From Marseilla massiliensis (lineage in GTDB: Bacteria; Bacteroidota; Bacteroidia; Bacteroidales; Bacteroidaceae), in contig NZ_JACJJL010000014.1 in NCBI RefSeq assembly GCF_016899955.1, forward strand, positions 1 to 64,000: DNA of 64,000 bases, in the 5' to 3' direction. This document shows, piece by piece, positions 18,581 to 26,743 of the stretch. A program made the position numbers and the translations under genes. The notes below the pieces were generated by a model. It made no database searches, was not told the DNA's origin, and saw only the letters and a program-made list of their open reading frames with translations. Each line of letters starts with the position of its first letter. Within the stretch, counting starts at the first letter, position 1.

Positions 18581-20554
18581 TCATTTCTTGTCGCCCTTGG
18601 CGTATCTCTTTATTATGCTGTAAGCGTTATACAGTCCAAGCTCACCGGCCTTGCTCAGGTCGGCTATGCCTGCATCGGTGCGCTGGCTGAACAGCTCTGC
18701 CAGACCGCGGTTGTAGTAAGCCTCGGCGAGCTTCTGGTCAAGGCTGATGGCCTTGGTATAGTCCTCGATGGCCCGGGCATAGTCCTTTCGCGCGGCATAA
18801 ACGTTGCCCCGGTTATAATAAAGGTAGGCACACTGGGGGTTGAGCTTGATGGCACGCTCAAGGTCGGCTATGACATTGGCATACTTCATTGCCATGTCGG
18901 TGCCGAGCGAAGCGTTGAACTCATTCACCTTGGTCTGGCACACGGCACGCTGCCAGTAGCCCAGCGAAGAAGCGGTGTCATTCTGTATGAACTCCGACAA
19001 GTCGCCTATGGCGTCTTCAAAGTTCTGCGTGGCCGAATAAGCAACGGCCCTCAAGAGCAAGGCCGACTGGGCCCCGATGCGCCCGCCGGTGCCTCCGATA
19101 CCGCTCGAGAGAGAGTCGATGTAGCTGAAAAGGGCTTTGGAATGTGGCTCGTCGAGTGCTGCCTGATTGCAGTTGACGTATACCCGCCGCGCTTTGCCCG
19201 CCTGCTGGTTGAACGCATCGACTTGCCTGTCGAATGGGATGTAGAGCGTCACGTCGCTATGGTAACGGTCGAACGACAACCCGAACATGGGCAGGAAGGC
19301 CACTTCGACCTGCCTGTCTTGCACGCGGCCGCGGTAGTCGCTTTCATACTTGTGCTCCATTTCCTGCTCGTCGGCCACCACAAGCTGGTTGTACTTATCC
19401 ATGTCTTCGTCGCTGCGCTTGCGCAACTGCTCTTTGTTGAGCCTTGGCTGTATGCCGTAAAGGCTCTTGTAAAGCTGTGCCTTGTACACCCTGAATTCGT
19501 CGGCCTCGGCCTGTTTGGTCATGCCCAGCCTCCTGTAACAGGCTGCACGGTATTGCAGTCCGGTCCAGAAATTGGGGTATTGGTCGATGACTTTCGAGTA
19601 ATCGCGTATGGCCCCGCGCAGGTCTCCCGTGCGGTCAAGAAGCAGGGCGCGGTTGAACAGTGCCATGAGGTTGTCGGGTTCGAGCTTCAAGACAAAGTCG
19701 AAGTCGGTGATGGCACGGTTGTCGTCACCCACTTGCGAACGCAGCAATCCCCGGTTGTAATGGCCGAGAAAGTTGTTGGGATCAATGTCGAGGGCTGTGT
19801 CGTAGTCGGCCATCGCACCTCGAAGGTTGTTTTGGTTGACCCGCGCAAGGGCACGGTTGATATAGTTGCCGGCTTGCTTGGGCAACAGGTGTATGGCTTT
19901 GTCGAGATAGCCCTCGGCATCTTTCCACTCCTTGCGGGCCAGGCTGATTATCGACCGCATGGTCCATGTAGACCCGTCGTAGGGGTCTATCTCCAGACTC
20001 TTGTCCAATGCGGCTATCGCTTTGGCCGTGTCTTTCTGCAGCATATACACCTCGGCCTTCATCGAATAGGCCGGGGCGTACTTGCTCCAGTGCACCGCCA
20101 TGGTGTCAAGTTCGGCCAATGCGCGTTCGTATTCCTTGTTCTGGATTCTGCAGAGCACCCTGTTGTGCCACATGCTACGGTTCTCCGGGTCGTATTTCAG
20201 AGCCTTGGTGTAGTCGTCAATGGCATCAGAAAACTTCTCCTGGCGTATCCGCGCAATGCCCCTCAGCTCGTAAGTGTTGACCACATACGGGTTGCGGTCG
20301 ATGGCTTGGGTACAGTCTTGCTCTGCCCCAACGAAGTCGTCGAGGTAAAATTTTGCCACGGCACGGTAGAACCAAGGCTCATACAAGTAGGGCTTGGCCA
20401 TTATAGCCTGGTTGAAATACTGTATCGAAAGCACATAGTCTTCATAATAGAGCGCGCTGCGCCCTATCGTTACGAGCCTGTCTGTGTTGAATTGTGCCCT
20501 GCCGGCAAGCGGCAACAGCAGCATCGTTATGAAGAAAACAACCTTTCGATACAT
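18581..20554 (-). CDS. Secreted tetratricopeptide-repeat protein
   Basis: A 657-residue protein with a signal peptide (MYRKVVFFITMLLLPLAGRA, cleaved before QFNTD). From about residue 30 to 355 there are nine or so consecutive TPR units, with repeating signatures such as YNRGLLRSQVGDDNRAITDF and LEPDNLMALFNRALL. A non-TPR section of roughly 365-510 follows, rich in polar residues, and then three or so further TPRs (YYNRGNVYAARKDYARAIEDY). It is probably periplasmic or outer-membrane-facing and acts as a protein-interaction scaffold; the partner is unknown. It starts 9 nt after def and is the last gene of SPOR-ruvX-def-TPR. Confidence 0.85.
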   Translation of the reverse strand: MYRKVVFFITMLLLPLAGRAQFNTDRLVTIGRSALYYEDYVLSIQYFNQAIMAKPYLYEPWFYRAVAKFYLDDFVGAEQDCTQAIDRNPYVVNTYELRGIARIRQEKFSDAIDDYTKALKYDPENRSMWHNRVLCRIQNKEYERALAELDTMAVHWSKYAPAYSMKAEVYMLQKDTAKAIAALDKSLEIDPYDGSTWTMRSIISLARKEWKDAEGYLDKAIHLLPKQAGNYINRALARVNQNNLRGAMADYDTALDIDPNNFLGHYNRGLLRSQVGDDNRAITDFDFVLKLEPDNLMALFNRALLLDRTGDLRGAIRDYSKVIDQYPNFWTGLQYRAACYRRLGMTKQAEADEFRVYKAQLYKSLYGIQPRLNKEQLRKRSDEDMDKYNQLVVADEQEMEHKYESDYRGRVQDRQVEVAFLPMFGLSFDRYHSDVTLYIPFDRQVDAFNQQAGKARRVYVNCNQAALDEPHSKALFSYIDSLSSGIGGTGGRIGAQSALLLRAVAYSATQNFEDAIGDLSEFIQNDTASSLGYWQRAVCQTKVNEFNASLGTDMAMKYANVIADLERAIKLNPQCAYLYYNRGNVYAARKDYARAIEDYTKAISLDQKLAEAYYNRGLAELFSQRTDAGIADLSKAGELGLYNAYSIIKRYAKGDKK

Positions 20555-20563
20555 ATTTCCAAC

Positions 20564-21127
20564 TTACTTCTTCACCGCAGCCTTTGTCTTGTAACCGCAG
20601 CGATAACGCCCTTGAAGCAAGGCGCGCAGCTTGCTCTTGATGAGCTGCTTGCGCAGAGGCGAGATGCGGTCAATGAACATTTTGCCGTCAAGATGGTCAA
20701 ATTCGTGCTGCATCACGCGGGCGAGGTAGCCCTCAATCCACTCGTCGTGGGGCTGCATCTGCTCGTCGAGGTAGCGCACCCTGATTCGCGTTGGGCGCGT
20801 CACGCGCTCGTGTATGGCCGGCAGGCTGAGGCAACCTTCCTCCATCGTCTCAGTCTCCGAGTCGTCGTATTCCTCTATATGAGGATTGATGTAAGCCTTG
20901 CGGAAACCCTTGTATTCCGGCAGGTCGTCCGAAAGAACGTCAAGGTCGATTACAACGACACGTATGGCCTTGCCTATCTGAGGTGCCGCAAGCCCCACTC
21001 CCTCGGATGCAGTGAGGGTTTCAAACATATCCTGAACCAGTTCATCCACTCCCGGCATATCCGCCGGGATGTCCTCGGCAACCTTTCTCAATACCGGCTG
21101 CCCGTAAATATATATCGGTAATATCAT
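20564..21127 (-). CDS. def: Peptide deformylase
   Basis: Metalloenzyme that removes the formyl group from nascent proteins. All three motifs are present: GVGLAAPQIG, EEGCLSLPA with the metal-binding cysteine, and MQHEFDHLDG with the two metal histidines and catalytic glutamate. I start at 21127 (MILPIYIYGQPVLRK, 187 residues), the usual beginning of this family; an ATG at 21154 would add nine residues. It lies 27 nt after ruvX and 9 nt before the TPR gene. Confidence 0.96.
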   Translation of the reverse strand: MILPIYIYGQPVLRKVAEDIPADMPGVDELVQDMFETLTASEGVGLAAPQIGKAIRVVVIDLDVLSDDLPEYKGFRKAYINPHIEEYDDSETETMEEGCLSLPAIHERVTRPTRIRVRYLDEQMQPHDEWIEGYLARVMQHEFDHLDGKMFIDRISPLRKQLIKSKLRALLQGRYRCGYKTKAAVKK

Positions 21128-21154
21128 CTTTTCTCTCTTTAATAAGAAACTCAC

Positions 21155-21583
21155 CTACCTTCCGGCAGGCCCTCGCCTTGATGACAGATAATCGCTGAGG
21201 ATGATCGTTGCGCTTATCTCGTCAACCAGCTCTTTGTTCCGGCGGGCCTTCTTTCCGAGGCCGCCGTCTATCATCGCCCTATGCGCAAGCACCGAAGTAA
21301 AGCGTTCATCGTAATACTCTATGGGGATGTCGGGCATTGCCTTGCGCCATCTGGCCACAAACTGCCTCACCCGCTCCAGGTTCTCGCTGGGCATGCCGTT
21401 GGGCTGCATGGGCTCACCGATGACGATGCGCTCAACCGACTCGCGCCCCACATAGTCGCGCAGATAGTCAAACAGGCCAGACGTTGGAACGGTTGCCAAC
21501 CCTCCCGGCACAATCTGCAGAGGGTCGGTAACCGCCAATCCTGTCCGTTTTTTCCCGTAATCGATAGAAAGTATCCTTGCCAC
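21155..21583 (-). CDS. ruvX: Putative pre-16S rRNA nuclease / Holliday junction resolvase YqgF
   Basis: Small RNase H-fold protein of the YqgF/RuvX family, involved in 16S rRNA 5' maturation. Motifs seen: the N-terminal IDYGKKRTGLAVTDP strand with the first catalytic Asp, VIGEPMQPNG in the middle, and YDERFTSVLAHRAM with the DER motif. The length of 142 is normal. It lies 35 nt after the SPOR gene and 27 nt before def on the same strand. Confidence 0.93.
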   Translation of the reverse strand: MARILSIDYGKKRTGLAVTDPLQIVPGGLATVPTSGLFDYLRDYVGRESVERIVIGEPMQPNGMPSENLERVRQFVARWRKAMPDIPIEYYDERFTSVLAHRAMIDGGLGKKARRNKELVDEISATIILSDYLSSRRGPAGR

Positions 21584-21618
21584 AGGCTTCGTTTATCGAT
21601 TGCGTTCACATTATATTA

Positions 21619-22125
21619 TTATTGCGCATTGTAGAGCAACCATGCGTCGGGGTACTTTGCCCTGAACTCATTGCGGCTTGCCGCTGCATCGGCCTTGCTG
21701 TCAAAAGTGGCTGCAACAACACGATACATATTGCGATCCTCGTTCTTCACCACCTGCGCATCATATCCAGCCTCCCTCAACTTCTGCTGGAGTCCGTCTG
21801 CATTTGCCTTTAGTGAGAACGAGCCAACCACGACACTGAAATGCTTCAAGCCAGACCCGTTGACCAGTGACACCCTTTCCTGGCGCACCTGCACGTTGTC
21901 CACATTATCTACAACCTGGGTGTCTGTTGCGGGTCTGTCCACAAGCGGAGCCACCACATTGGCCTCTGTCTGAGCCGTTTCAGGTGTGGTCTGCTGTGCA
22001 GTCTCCTGGGCCTTAGCCTTCTCGTATGCCTTCTTGTAAGCACTCTCGCTCGATTTGCAGCTAGTGAAAGCCATTGCGGCGCATAAACCTGCGCATAACA
22101 CCATGTACTTCTTCATCTTCACCAT
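21619..22125 (-). CDS. SPOR-domain lipoprotein
   Basis: Probable outer-membrane lipoprotein that binds peptidoglycan. The N-terminus is a signal peptide ending AFTSC, a plausible lipobox. A Gln/Thr/Ala-rich linker follows. The C-terminal domain from about residue 95 (HFSVVVGSFSLKANADGLQQ through RVVAATFDSKADAAASRNEF) has the SPOR pattern, which binds denuded glycan at septa in other bacteria. I use the ATG at 22125; one at 22116 is equally possible, and the upstream ATG at 22185 adds a stretch that does not look like part of a signal peptide. It is first in the operon with ruvX, def and the TPR gene. Confidence 0.82.
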   Translation of the reverse strand: MVKMKKYMVLCAGLCAAMAFTSCKSSESAYKKAYEKAKAQETAQQTTPETAQTEANVVAPLVDRPATDTQVVDNVDNVQVRQERVSLVNGSGLKHFSVVVGSFSLKANADGLQQKLREAGYDAQVVKNEDRNMYRVVAATFDSKADAAASRNEFRAKYPDAWLLYNAQ

Positions 22126-22264
22126 TATTAAAATTAAACTTTCGAAATTGTATAGAAATATTTGTGCGAAATTACTAAATATCATGCAAAAGCGAAGAAA
22201 AACCCGACATAAAGTTTGTTAAATGCAGGAAATCGCTGCCATTTAACAAAAAATGATGATAAAA

Positions 22265-22297
22265 ATTGTTTTACTCGGAAAATCTTTTCTATATTTG
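22265..22297 (+). promoter_or_regulatory. Promoter of the YtxH-like trio
   Basis: ATTG (22265-22268), 21 nt, then TATATTTG (22290-22297) gives a near-consensus promoter. The leader to the first gene is about 35 nt. Confidence 0.65.
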
Positions 22298-22338
22298 CGA
22301 TACGAAAAAATTATTGTCTAATTTAAAACATAACGACT

Positions 22339-22551
22339 ATGAAGAGTTTAGGTTATATCAGCGCATTCCTCGGCGGAGCCATCGCCGGAGCCGTGTTAGG
22401 ACTTTTGTTAGCCCCGGAAAAAGGCAAAGACACACGCGAAAAAATAACTGACGCCGTTGACGATTTCCTCAACAGGCACAACATCAAGCTGAGCCGCAAG
22501 GAAGTTTGCGACCTCGTTGACGACATACAGGACGCTGCTCCGCAGGTATAA
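22339..22551 (+). CDS. YtxH-domain small membrane protein
   Basis: A 70-residue protein whose first 27 residues form a glycine-rich membrane segment (GYISAFLGGAIAGAVLGLLL) followed by APEKGKDTREKI, the YtxH/GvpP signature. The remainder is an amphipathic helix. Such proteins are often induced by stress in other bacteria. It is first of three closely spaced small genes (gaps of 43 and 20 nt) and has its own strong promoter. Confidence 0.8.
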   Translation: MKSLGYISAFLGGAIAGAVLGLLLAPEKGKDTREKITDAVDDFLNRHNIKLSRKEVCDLVDDIQDAAPQV

Positions 22552-22594
22552 GGGCGCGAGTGAACAATCAGCAAAGAACTGACAAAACCAAAGA

Positions 22595-22945
22595 ATGTTA
22601 TCAAGCGACAAAAACGTTGAGTCGTTGGCACGGCTCATTGAGACACTTAAAGATTACATCGGGCTTCAGAAAGAATACCTGAAGTTCGATGTAATCGACA
22701 AGTTGGTGCGGCTTATCACGGCGTTGTCACTGACAATAATAATGTTTGTGCTTGTGTTTGCCGTGCTTTTCTACCTGTCTTTCGCAATGGTATACTGGAT
22801 TTCGCCTGTCACGGGCACAGCCTGCGCCTTTGCCATCGTTGCGGCAATGCTGCTGGCATTGCTCATCATCATCTTCGCCTTGCGCAAACCACTGATAACC
22901 CGCCCACTGATCAGATTCATCACGGGCATACTCTTGAGCAAGTGA
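22595..22945 (+). CDS. Small membrane protein of the holin-X/YqjE type
   Basis: A 116-residue protein with a charged N-terminal helix and two hydrophobic segments, about residues 41-66 and 72-95. The layout recalls the phage-holin-like superfamily 3.6/YqjE proteins. These are not phage lysis genes and usually sit beside YtxH/YqjD-type genes. It is the middle gene of the trio. The function is unknown. Confidence 0.65.
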   Translation: MLSSDKNVESLARLIETLKDYIGLQKEYLKFDVIDKLVRLITALSLTIIMFVLVFAVLFYLSFAMVYWISPVTGTACAFAIVAAMLLALLIIIFALRKPLITRPLIRFITGILLSK

Positions 22946-22965
22946 TTAACTAAAAAGGAACAGAA

Positions 22966-23226
22966 ATGCCGATAAACAACAAAGCTTACTATACGCTGGA
23001 CGACATCCAGGCCCGCAAAGATGAGCTGCAGAGCGAAATACACAAGAAGGGCGAACAGATAGGGCTATTGTGGAACAGCCTGTTTACACCCAAGAAAGCC
23101 AACACGAAAGGTGAGCTCATAGCCAGCATCATAACAAACAGCATAACGGCTTTCGACACGTTCATGCTGGTGAGAAAACTCATGAGCAAATACGGAGGGC
23201 TGTTTAAAAGCAAGAAAAAACGCTGA
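22966..23226 (+). CDS. Hypothetical protein, third gene of the small trio
   Basis: An 86-residue basic protein (MPINNKAYYTLDDIQARKDELQ...) with a helical N-terminal half, a motif LWNSLFTPKKANTKGELIASI and a very basic end (KYGGLFKSKKKR). There is no signal peptide; one weakly hydrophobic helix lies near 50-68. By position it resembles the third gene (YqjK-like) of YqjD-YqjE-YqjK operons, but I see no clear sequence similarity. It is cotranscribed with the two preceding genes. Confidence 0.7.
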   Translation: MPINNKAYYTLDDIQARKDELQSEIHKKGEQIGLLWNSLFTPKKANTKGELIASIITNSITAFDTFMLVRKLMSKYGGLFKSKKKR

Positions 23227-23461
23227 CGAAGACATGCATGCCGCAAGGCTAAGTTAGCGGAACTGGCTTGGCGGAACTGCAGACAGGCACCGCCAAACGC
23301 ATCGGCATGGGTAAGCATTCTTCGTGTCTTTCACGCGCACACCATACATTATTCCAAGGCAATCTGCATTGGCCACCCATAAATACATAAGGGGAATGAA
23401 AGGCAAACCCGTGTGAACTTATATTTACAAAAGCCTAGTTGTCGCGCCGCTATGCACACCG

Positions 23462-23556
23462 TGCGGCGTGAAACGGCTTGTTCGGCACTGCCATACGGCC
23501 CGTTTTGCAACATGAAACGGGCCAAACCGAACTTAAAGACGGCAAGCATTGCAACT
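23462..23556. repeat. 22-nt-period palindromic repeat array, copy 4
   Basis: Four units with CGG cores at 23474, 23496, 23518 and 23540 are spaced exactly 22 nt apart. Units 2 and 3 pair (GGCCCGTTT with AAACGGGCC). Otherwise the gap 23227-23730 has no recognisable gene. Confidence 0.7.
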
Positions 23557-23730
23557 CGCTGACACACATTCGGTTGTATACAATAGCCCAGGAAACAAAA
23601 ATATTCAACAAACAATAATCCACTAAGTTACATATTTCTGCAGCCTGACGCATTTTAACAAAGCTGCTTACAACCAACCCGCATTATGTTGTATCAGCAC
23701 AGCAACACAGCCTCAACAACGACAAGGCAC

Positions 23731-23755
23731 AAAAAAAGGAGTACCGCTGTACTCC
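23731..23755 (-). terminator. Terminator of the DUF4348-murB-MBL operon
   Basis: On the minus strand a 7-bp stem (GGAGTAC/GTACTCC, 23738-23744 with 23749-23755) with a 4-nt loop is followed directly by seven T. It lies about 120 nt after the MBL hydrolase stop. Confidence 0.65.
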
Positions 23756-23809
23756 CAACCATTTGTTAACCTTAAATCTAATACTATGAAAAACACAGTG
23801 CAAAGATAA
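23738..23809 (+). other. Leader-like segment with a seven-codon ORF
   Basis: Plus-strand sequence with a hairpin, then TTAACCTTAAATCTAATACT and an ATG that opens a seven-codon ORF, MKNTVQR-stop (23786-23809). The TTAAC...CTAATACT-ATGAAA layout is like the start region of many Bacteroidota genes, but no gene follows. It could be a remnant of a gene start, a leader peptide or a small RNA. Confidence 0.3.
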
Positions 23810-23874
23810 GAATATTATTGCAATGCACAATATTTTATGGTGCAAAGGCACCAAAGATTTATCATTATTTAACT

Positions 23875-24636
23875 TTAAATATCGATTACTTGGCCGTCAT
23901 ACGCCATCTCAAAGCCTTCCGGCAACAAGTGACAGACCTCATCATGCAGGCCGATATGGTGGCAAGAGTGCATGAAATAAGTGTGGCGGGCACCGATACG
24001 GCGCGCAAAACATATTGCATCGTCAACCAATTGGTGTGAGTGATGCGGGCGTTCAAAACGCAAAGCATTGACAACCAGCACCTCCACCCCGTCCAGATAG
24101 GCAAGCTCACCATCGCCGATGGTCTTCATGTCTGTTATATACGCCATCCGGCCGAAGCGGTAGCCAAGTATCGGCAGCTTGTCGTGCATCACTTCAACCG
24201 GCATTATGTCAATGTCGCCAATGCGCAGCGGCTTGTGCGGCTCTATCACAATGAGGTTTATGTTTGGCACCCCGGGATACTTCTCCTTGTCGAAGCAATA
24301 TGGTATAGCCCTCTTCAGGTTGGCAGCTGTGATGCGGTCTGCATATATGTCTATGTCGCCAAACTTGCAGAAAGGCCGCAAATCGTCTATCCCACCTACG
24401 TGATCATAGTGCGAATGCGTTAGCAGCACGCCGTCTATCTTTCTGAAAGGCATGTTCAGGGCCTGCTGCCTGAAGTCCGGCCCGCAGTCGATGAGCAGCC
24501 TCGTGGTATCGGATTCTACCAGCGCCGAGCTCCGCAGGCGGTGGTCTTTGGGGTTGTTGCTCCTGCACACTGCGCACTGGCACCCTATCATTGGCGTGCC
24601 GAAACTGCCTCCTGTACCAAGAAACGTAAGCCTCAT
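23875..24636 (-). CDS. MBL-fold metallohydrolase (PhnP-like)
   Basis: A 253-residue metallo-beta-lactamase-fold hydrolase. The N-terminus has GTGGSFGTPMIGC followed by CQCAVC, the extra cysteine-rich zinc-site segment seen in PhnP-type phosphodiesterases. The metal motif is THSHYDHVGG (HxHxDH), and further ligands are likely in the EVMHDKLPILGYR and RPHHSHQ stretches. This suggests a cyclic phosphodiester or similar substrate, but I see no phn genes nearby. It overlaps murB by 4 nt (ATGA) and is last in DUF4348-murB-MBL. Confidence 0.87.
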   Translation of the reverse strand: MRLTFLGTGGSFGTPMIGCQCAVCRSNNPKDHRLRSSALVESDTTRLLIDCGPDFRQQALNMPFRKIDGVLLTHSHYDHVGGIDDLRPFCKFGDIDIYADRITAANLKRAIPYCFDKEKYPGVPNINLIVIEPHKPLRIGDIDIMPVEVMHDKLPILGYRFGRMAYITDMKTIGDGELAYLDGVEVLVVNALRFERPHHSHQLVDDAICFARRIGARHTYFMHSCHHIGLHDEVCHLLPEGFEMAYDGQVIDI

Positions 24637-25646
24637 CTGATGTTCACCTCCGGTTTAAGCATAATGCCAAACTTCTCGTTAACGTCGTGGCGTATGGTCT
24701 CGCACAACCTGACGACATCTGAGCCTGACGCCCCGCCAAGGTTGACGAGCACCAGTGCCTGCCTGCCATGCACGCCTGCCCTGCCCAAGGCCTTGCCTTT
24801 CCATCCGCACTGCTCTATCAGCCAGCCTGCAGGAATCTTTTCGTGGTTGCTGTCTACGGTGTAATGAGGCATGCCGGGGTATAGTGCCGCAAGCCCGTCA
24901 TAGCACTGGCGGTCTACCACGGGGTTCATGAAGAAGCTGCCGGCATTGCCTGTCACCTTCGGGTCGGGCAGCTTTGCATTGCGTATGTCTATCACTACCT
25001 GCCGCAGTTGCCCGGCTGTTGGCACAACGATGCCTCGCTTTTGCAGTTCCGCCCTGATGTTGCCATAATCAAGGTGGGGCCTGAACTGCTTGCCCAAACG
25101 GTAAGTGACATGGGTTATGACATACCGTCCGGCCCACTCGCCCTTAAAGCGGCTGTGCCTGTAGGCATATTCGCAATCGGCATTATTGAAGCGTTCGAGG
25201 CTGCCGTCGGCCAACGACACAGCCTCAACCTCATATATCAAGTCTTTCGCTTCGACGCCGTATGCACCGATATTCTGCACAGCGCTTGCCCCAACTTCGC
25301 CCGGGATGAGCGACAGGTTCTCGGCCCCGTACCATCCGTTGGCCACGCATGTGCCGACAAATCCATCCCAGTCTTCGCCACTTCCTACCCTCACGAGCAC
25401 GCTGTCACCGTCGTCCGACGGAACGATGCCCCTGATGGCAGAATGCAACACCGTACCGGGGTAGTCGGCCGTAAGCAGCAGATTGCTCCCGCCGCCAAGC
25501 ACAAGCAACGGGTCGTCGGCCTTGGTTAGGCCGGCAATTACATCCCGCAGCTCGTCGACAGAGCCGAACTCGACAAACCGGCTGCACGAGGCTTTTATTC
25601 CAAATGTGTTGTGTGGCGTTAAGTCGTAGTTTCTTATATCCTTCAT
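24633..25646 (-). CDS. murB: UDP-N-acetylenolpyruvoylglucosamine reductase
   Basis: FAD enzyme making UDP-N-acetylmuramate for peptidoglycan synthesis. FAD-binding motif LVLGGGSNLLL at about residues 47-57, YAYRHSRFKGEW in the active site, and GNAGSFFMNPVV with the catalytic serine that protonates the intermediate. The C-terminal HEKIPAGWLIEQCGWKGKALG is typical of type I MurB. The 337-residue length fits. It begins 17 nt after the DUF4348 gene and overlaps the next gene by 4 nt. Confidence 0.95.
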   Translation of the reverse strand: MKDIRNYDLTPHNTFGIKASCSRFVEFGSVDELRDVIAGLTKADDPLLVLGGGSNLLLTADYPGTVLHSAIRGIVPSDDGDSVLVRVGSGEDWDGFVGTCVANGWYGAENLSLIPGEVGASAVQNIGAYGVEAKDLIYEVEAVSLADGSLERFNNADCEYAYRHSRFKGEWAGRYVITHVTYRLGKQFRPHLDYGNIRAELQKRGIVVPTAGQLRQVVIDIRNAKLPDPKVTGNAGSFFMNPVVDRQCYDGLAALYPGMPHYTVDSNHEKIPAGWLIEQCGWKGKALGRAGVHGRQALVLVNLGGASGSDVVRLCETIRHDVNEKFGIMLKPEVNIR

Positions 25647-25663
25647 CTCAAGTCAAACGTTTA

Positions 25664-26509
25664 TCATGTTGAGAGCTCAACCAACAGCCATTTGCCGCCC
25701 TTGCGCTCGAAAGTCATCTCTACCTCGAGGCCGTTGGATATGCCCCTGATAACAAATATCTTGTGGTCGCTCTCTGTATATGTCTGCCCGTAAATGATGT
25801 TATAAATCATTTTAGACGGCATTTCAGAAGCGAACGCGGGCCAGGTGTCCGCAGTTATCACTCCCTCAATCTGACTGAAGTCGTCGTCGGGGTCGGGTCC
25901 TGTGAACTTGACCGGGTCTTTCAGGCTCGCAATCTGGAACGCCGAGTCGCGCGAGAAACGCTGGTAGAACTTCAGGAACGAAGCGTTGGTGTTCTCATAC
26001 AGAGGCTTGTAATGTATGGAACAGAGCATCCACAATCCCCCCACCCTGTCGAAGACATACTGCTTGACCTGCTTTTTGGGGAAGAACACCTTCTCGACGA
26101 CCACATGATCGATAGAAGTGTCCTTCACAACAGCCATCTGCTTCATGTTGTCGAAGATGAGAGTATAGTACCCTTGGCGCATAAAGAAATGATCCATCCG
26201 CCAATCCTCTTTCTGGATGTAGTCTGTCTGGTCGCCTTTTATCACCGGCAACGGAAACTTGATGCGCCCCATCTGCAGCTTTCGGTTGGCTGCGAAATTG
26301 AAGAAAAAATCATCAAACAACTCGTCGGCTGCCTTTGGCATGGGTGTCTCGGATATCAGTTGCTCCATCGTGTCCACCGGGACGGTGTCCACAACGAAGC
26401 TGTCTGAAGAATCAGGCACCACCTCATCGGCATCCTTGGCAGTCTTGTTTCCTTTACAGGAAAACATCAACAAGACCATTGCGAAAACCGCAATCAAAAA
26501 CCTTTTCAT
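25664..26509 (-). CDS. DUF4348-type lipoprotein
   Basis: A 281-residue envelope lipoprotein with a signal peptide ending LLMFSC (lipidation at about C18) and an acidic linker. A globular domain follows, starting ELFDDFFFNFAANRKLQMGRIKFPLPVI, which I recognise as the Bacteroidota-specific DUF4348 pattern from memory. The function is unknown. It is first in an operon with murB and the MBL hydrolase, so a link to the cell wall is possible but only inferred from position. Confidence 0.75.
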   Translation of the reverse strand: MKRFLIAVFAMVLLMFSCKGNKTAKDADEVVPDSSDSFVVDTVPVDTMEQLISETPMPKAADELFDDFFFNFAANRKLQMGRIKFPLPVIKGDQTDYIQKEDWRMDHFFMRQGYYTLIFDNMKQMAVVKDTSIDHVVVEKVFFPKKQVKQYVFDRVGGLWMLCSIHYKPLYENTNASFLKFYQRFSRDSAFQIASLKDPVKFTGPDPDDDFSQIEGVITADTWPAFASEMPSKMIYNIIYGQTYTESDHKIFVIRGISNGLEVEMTFERKGGKWLLVELST

Positions 26510-26571
26510 CTATAAACCGGAATATATCCGCCTCTCAAATTTCGGCAAAAGTACAACTTTATTTTGATATC

Positions 26572-26604
26572 TTGCTCTGTTTTGACACAAAAATATTACC
26601 TTTG
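26572..26604 (+). promoter_or_regulatory. pheS promoter
   Basis: TTG (26572-26574), 22 nt, then TACCTTTG (26597-26604), an exact -7 box. The leader to pheS is about 135 nt. It shows no tRNA-like or peptide-leader structure that I could identify. Confidence 0.55.
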
Positions 26605-26743
26605 CAGCAAAAATTAGCCCGAAACGGTCATGCCAAGTGGCTGCCACAGGCCGGCGGGCTGATGTTGGCCACGCTACGGCCGGGCCATACCAGCCTTAAG
26701 CCATGGCTCACAAAGCAAAGCCAAGTGACAAACATATACCATC

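Noticed and set aside
19142-21121. 659-codon open frame opposite the TPR and def genes
   Set aside because: Antisense to two genes with clear motifs. Its sequence shows no family features.
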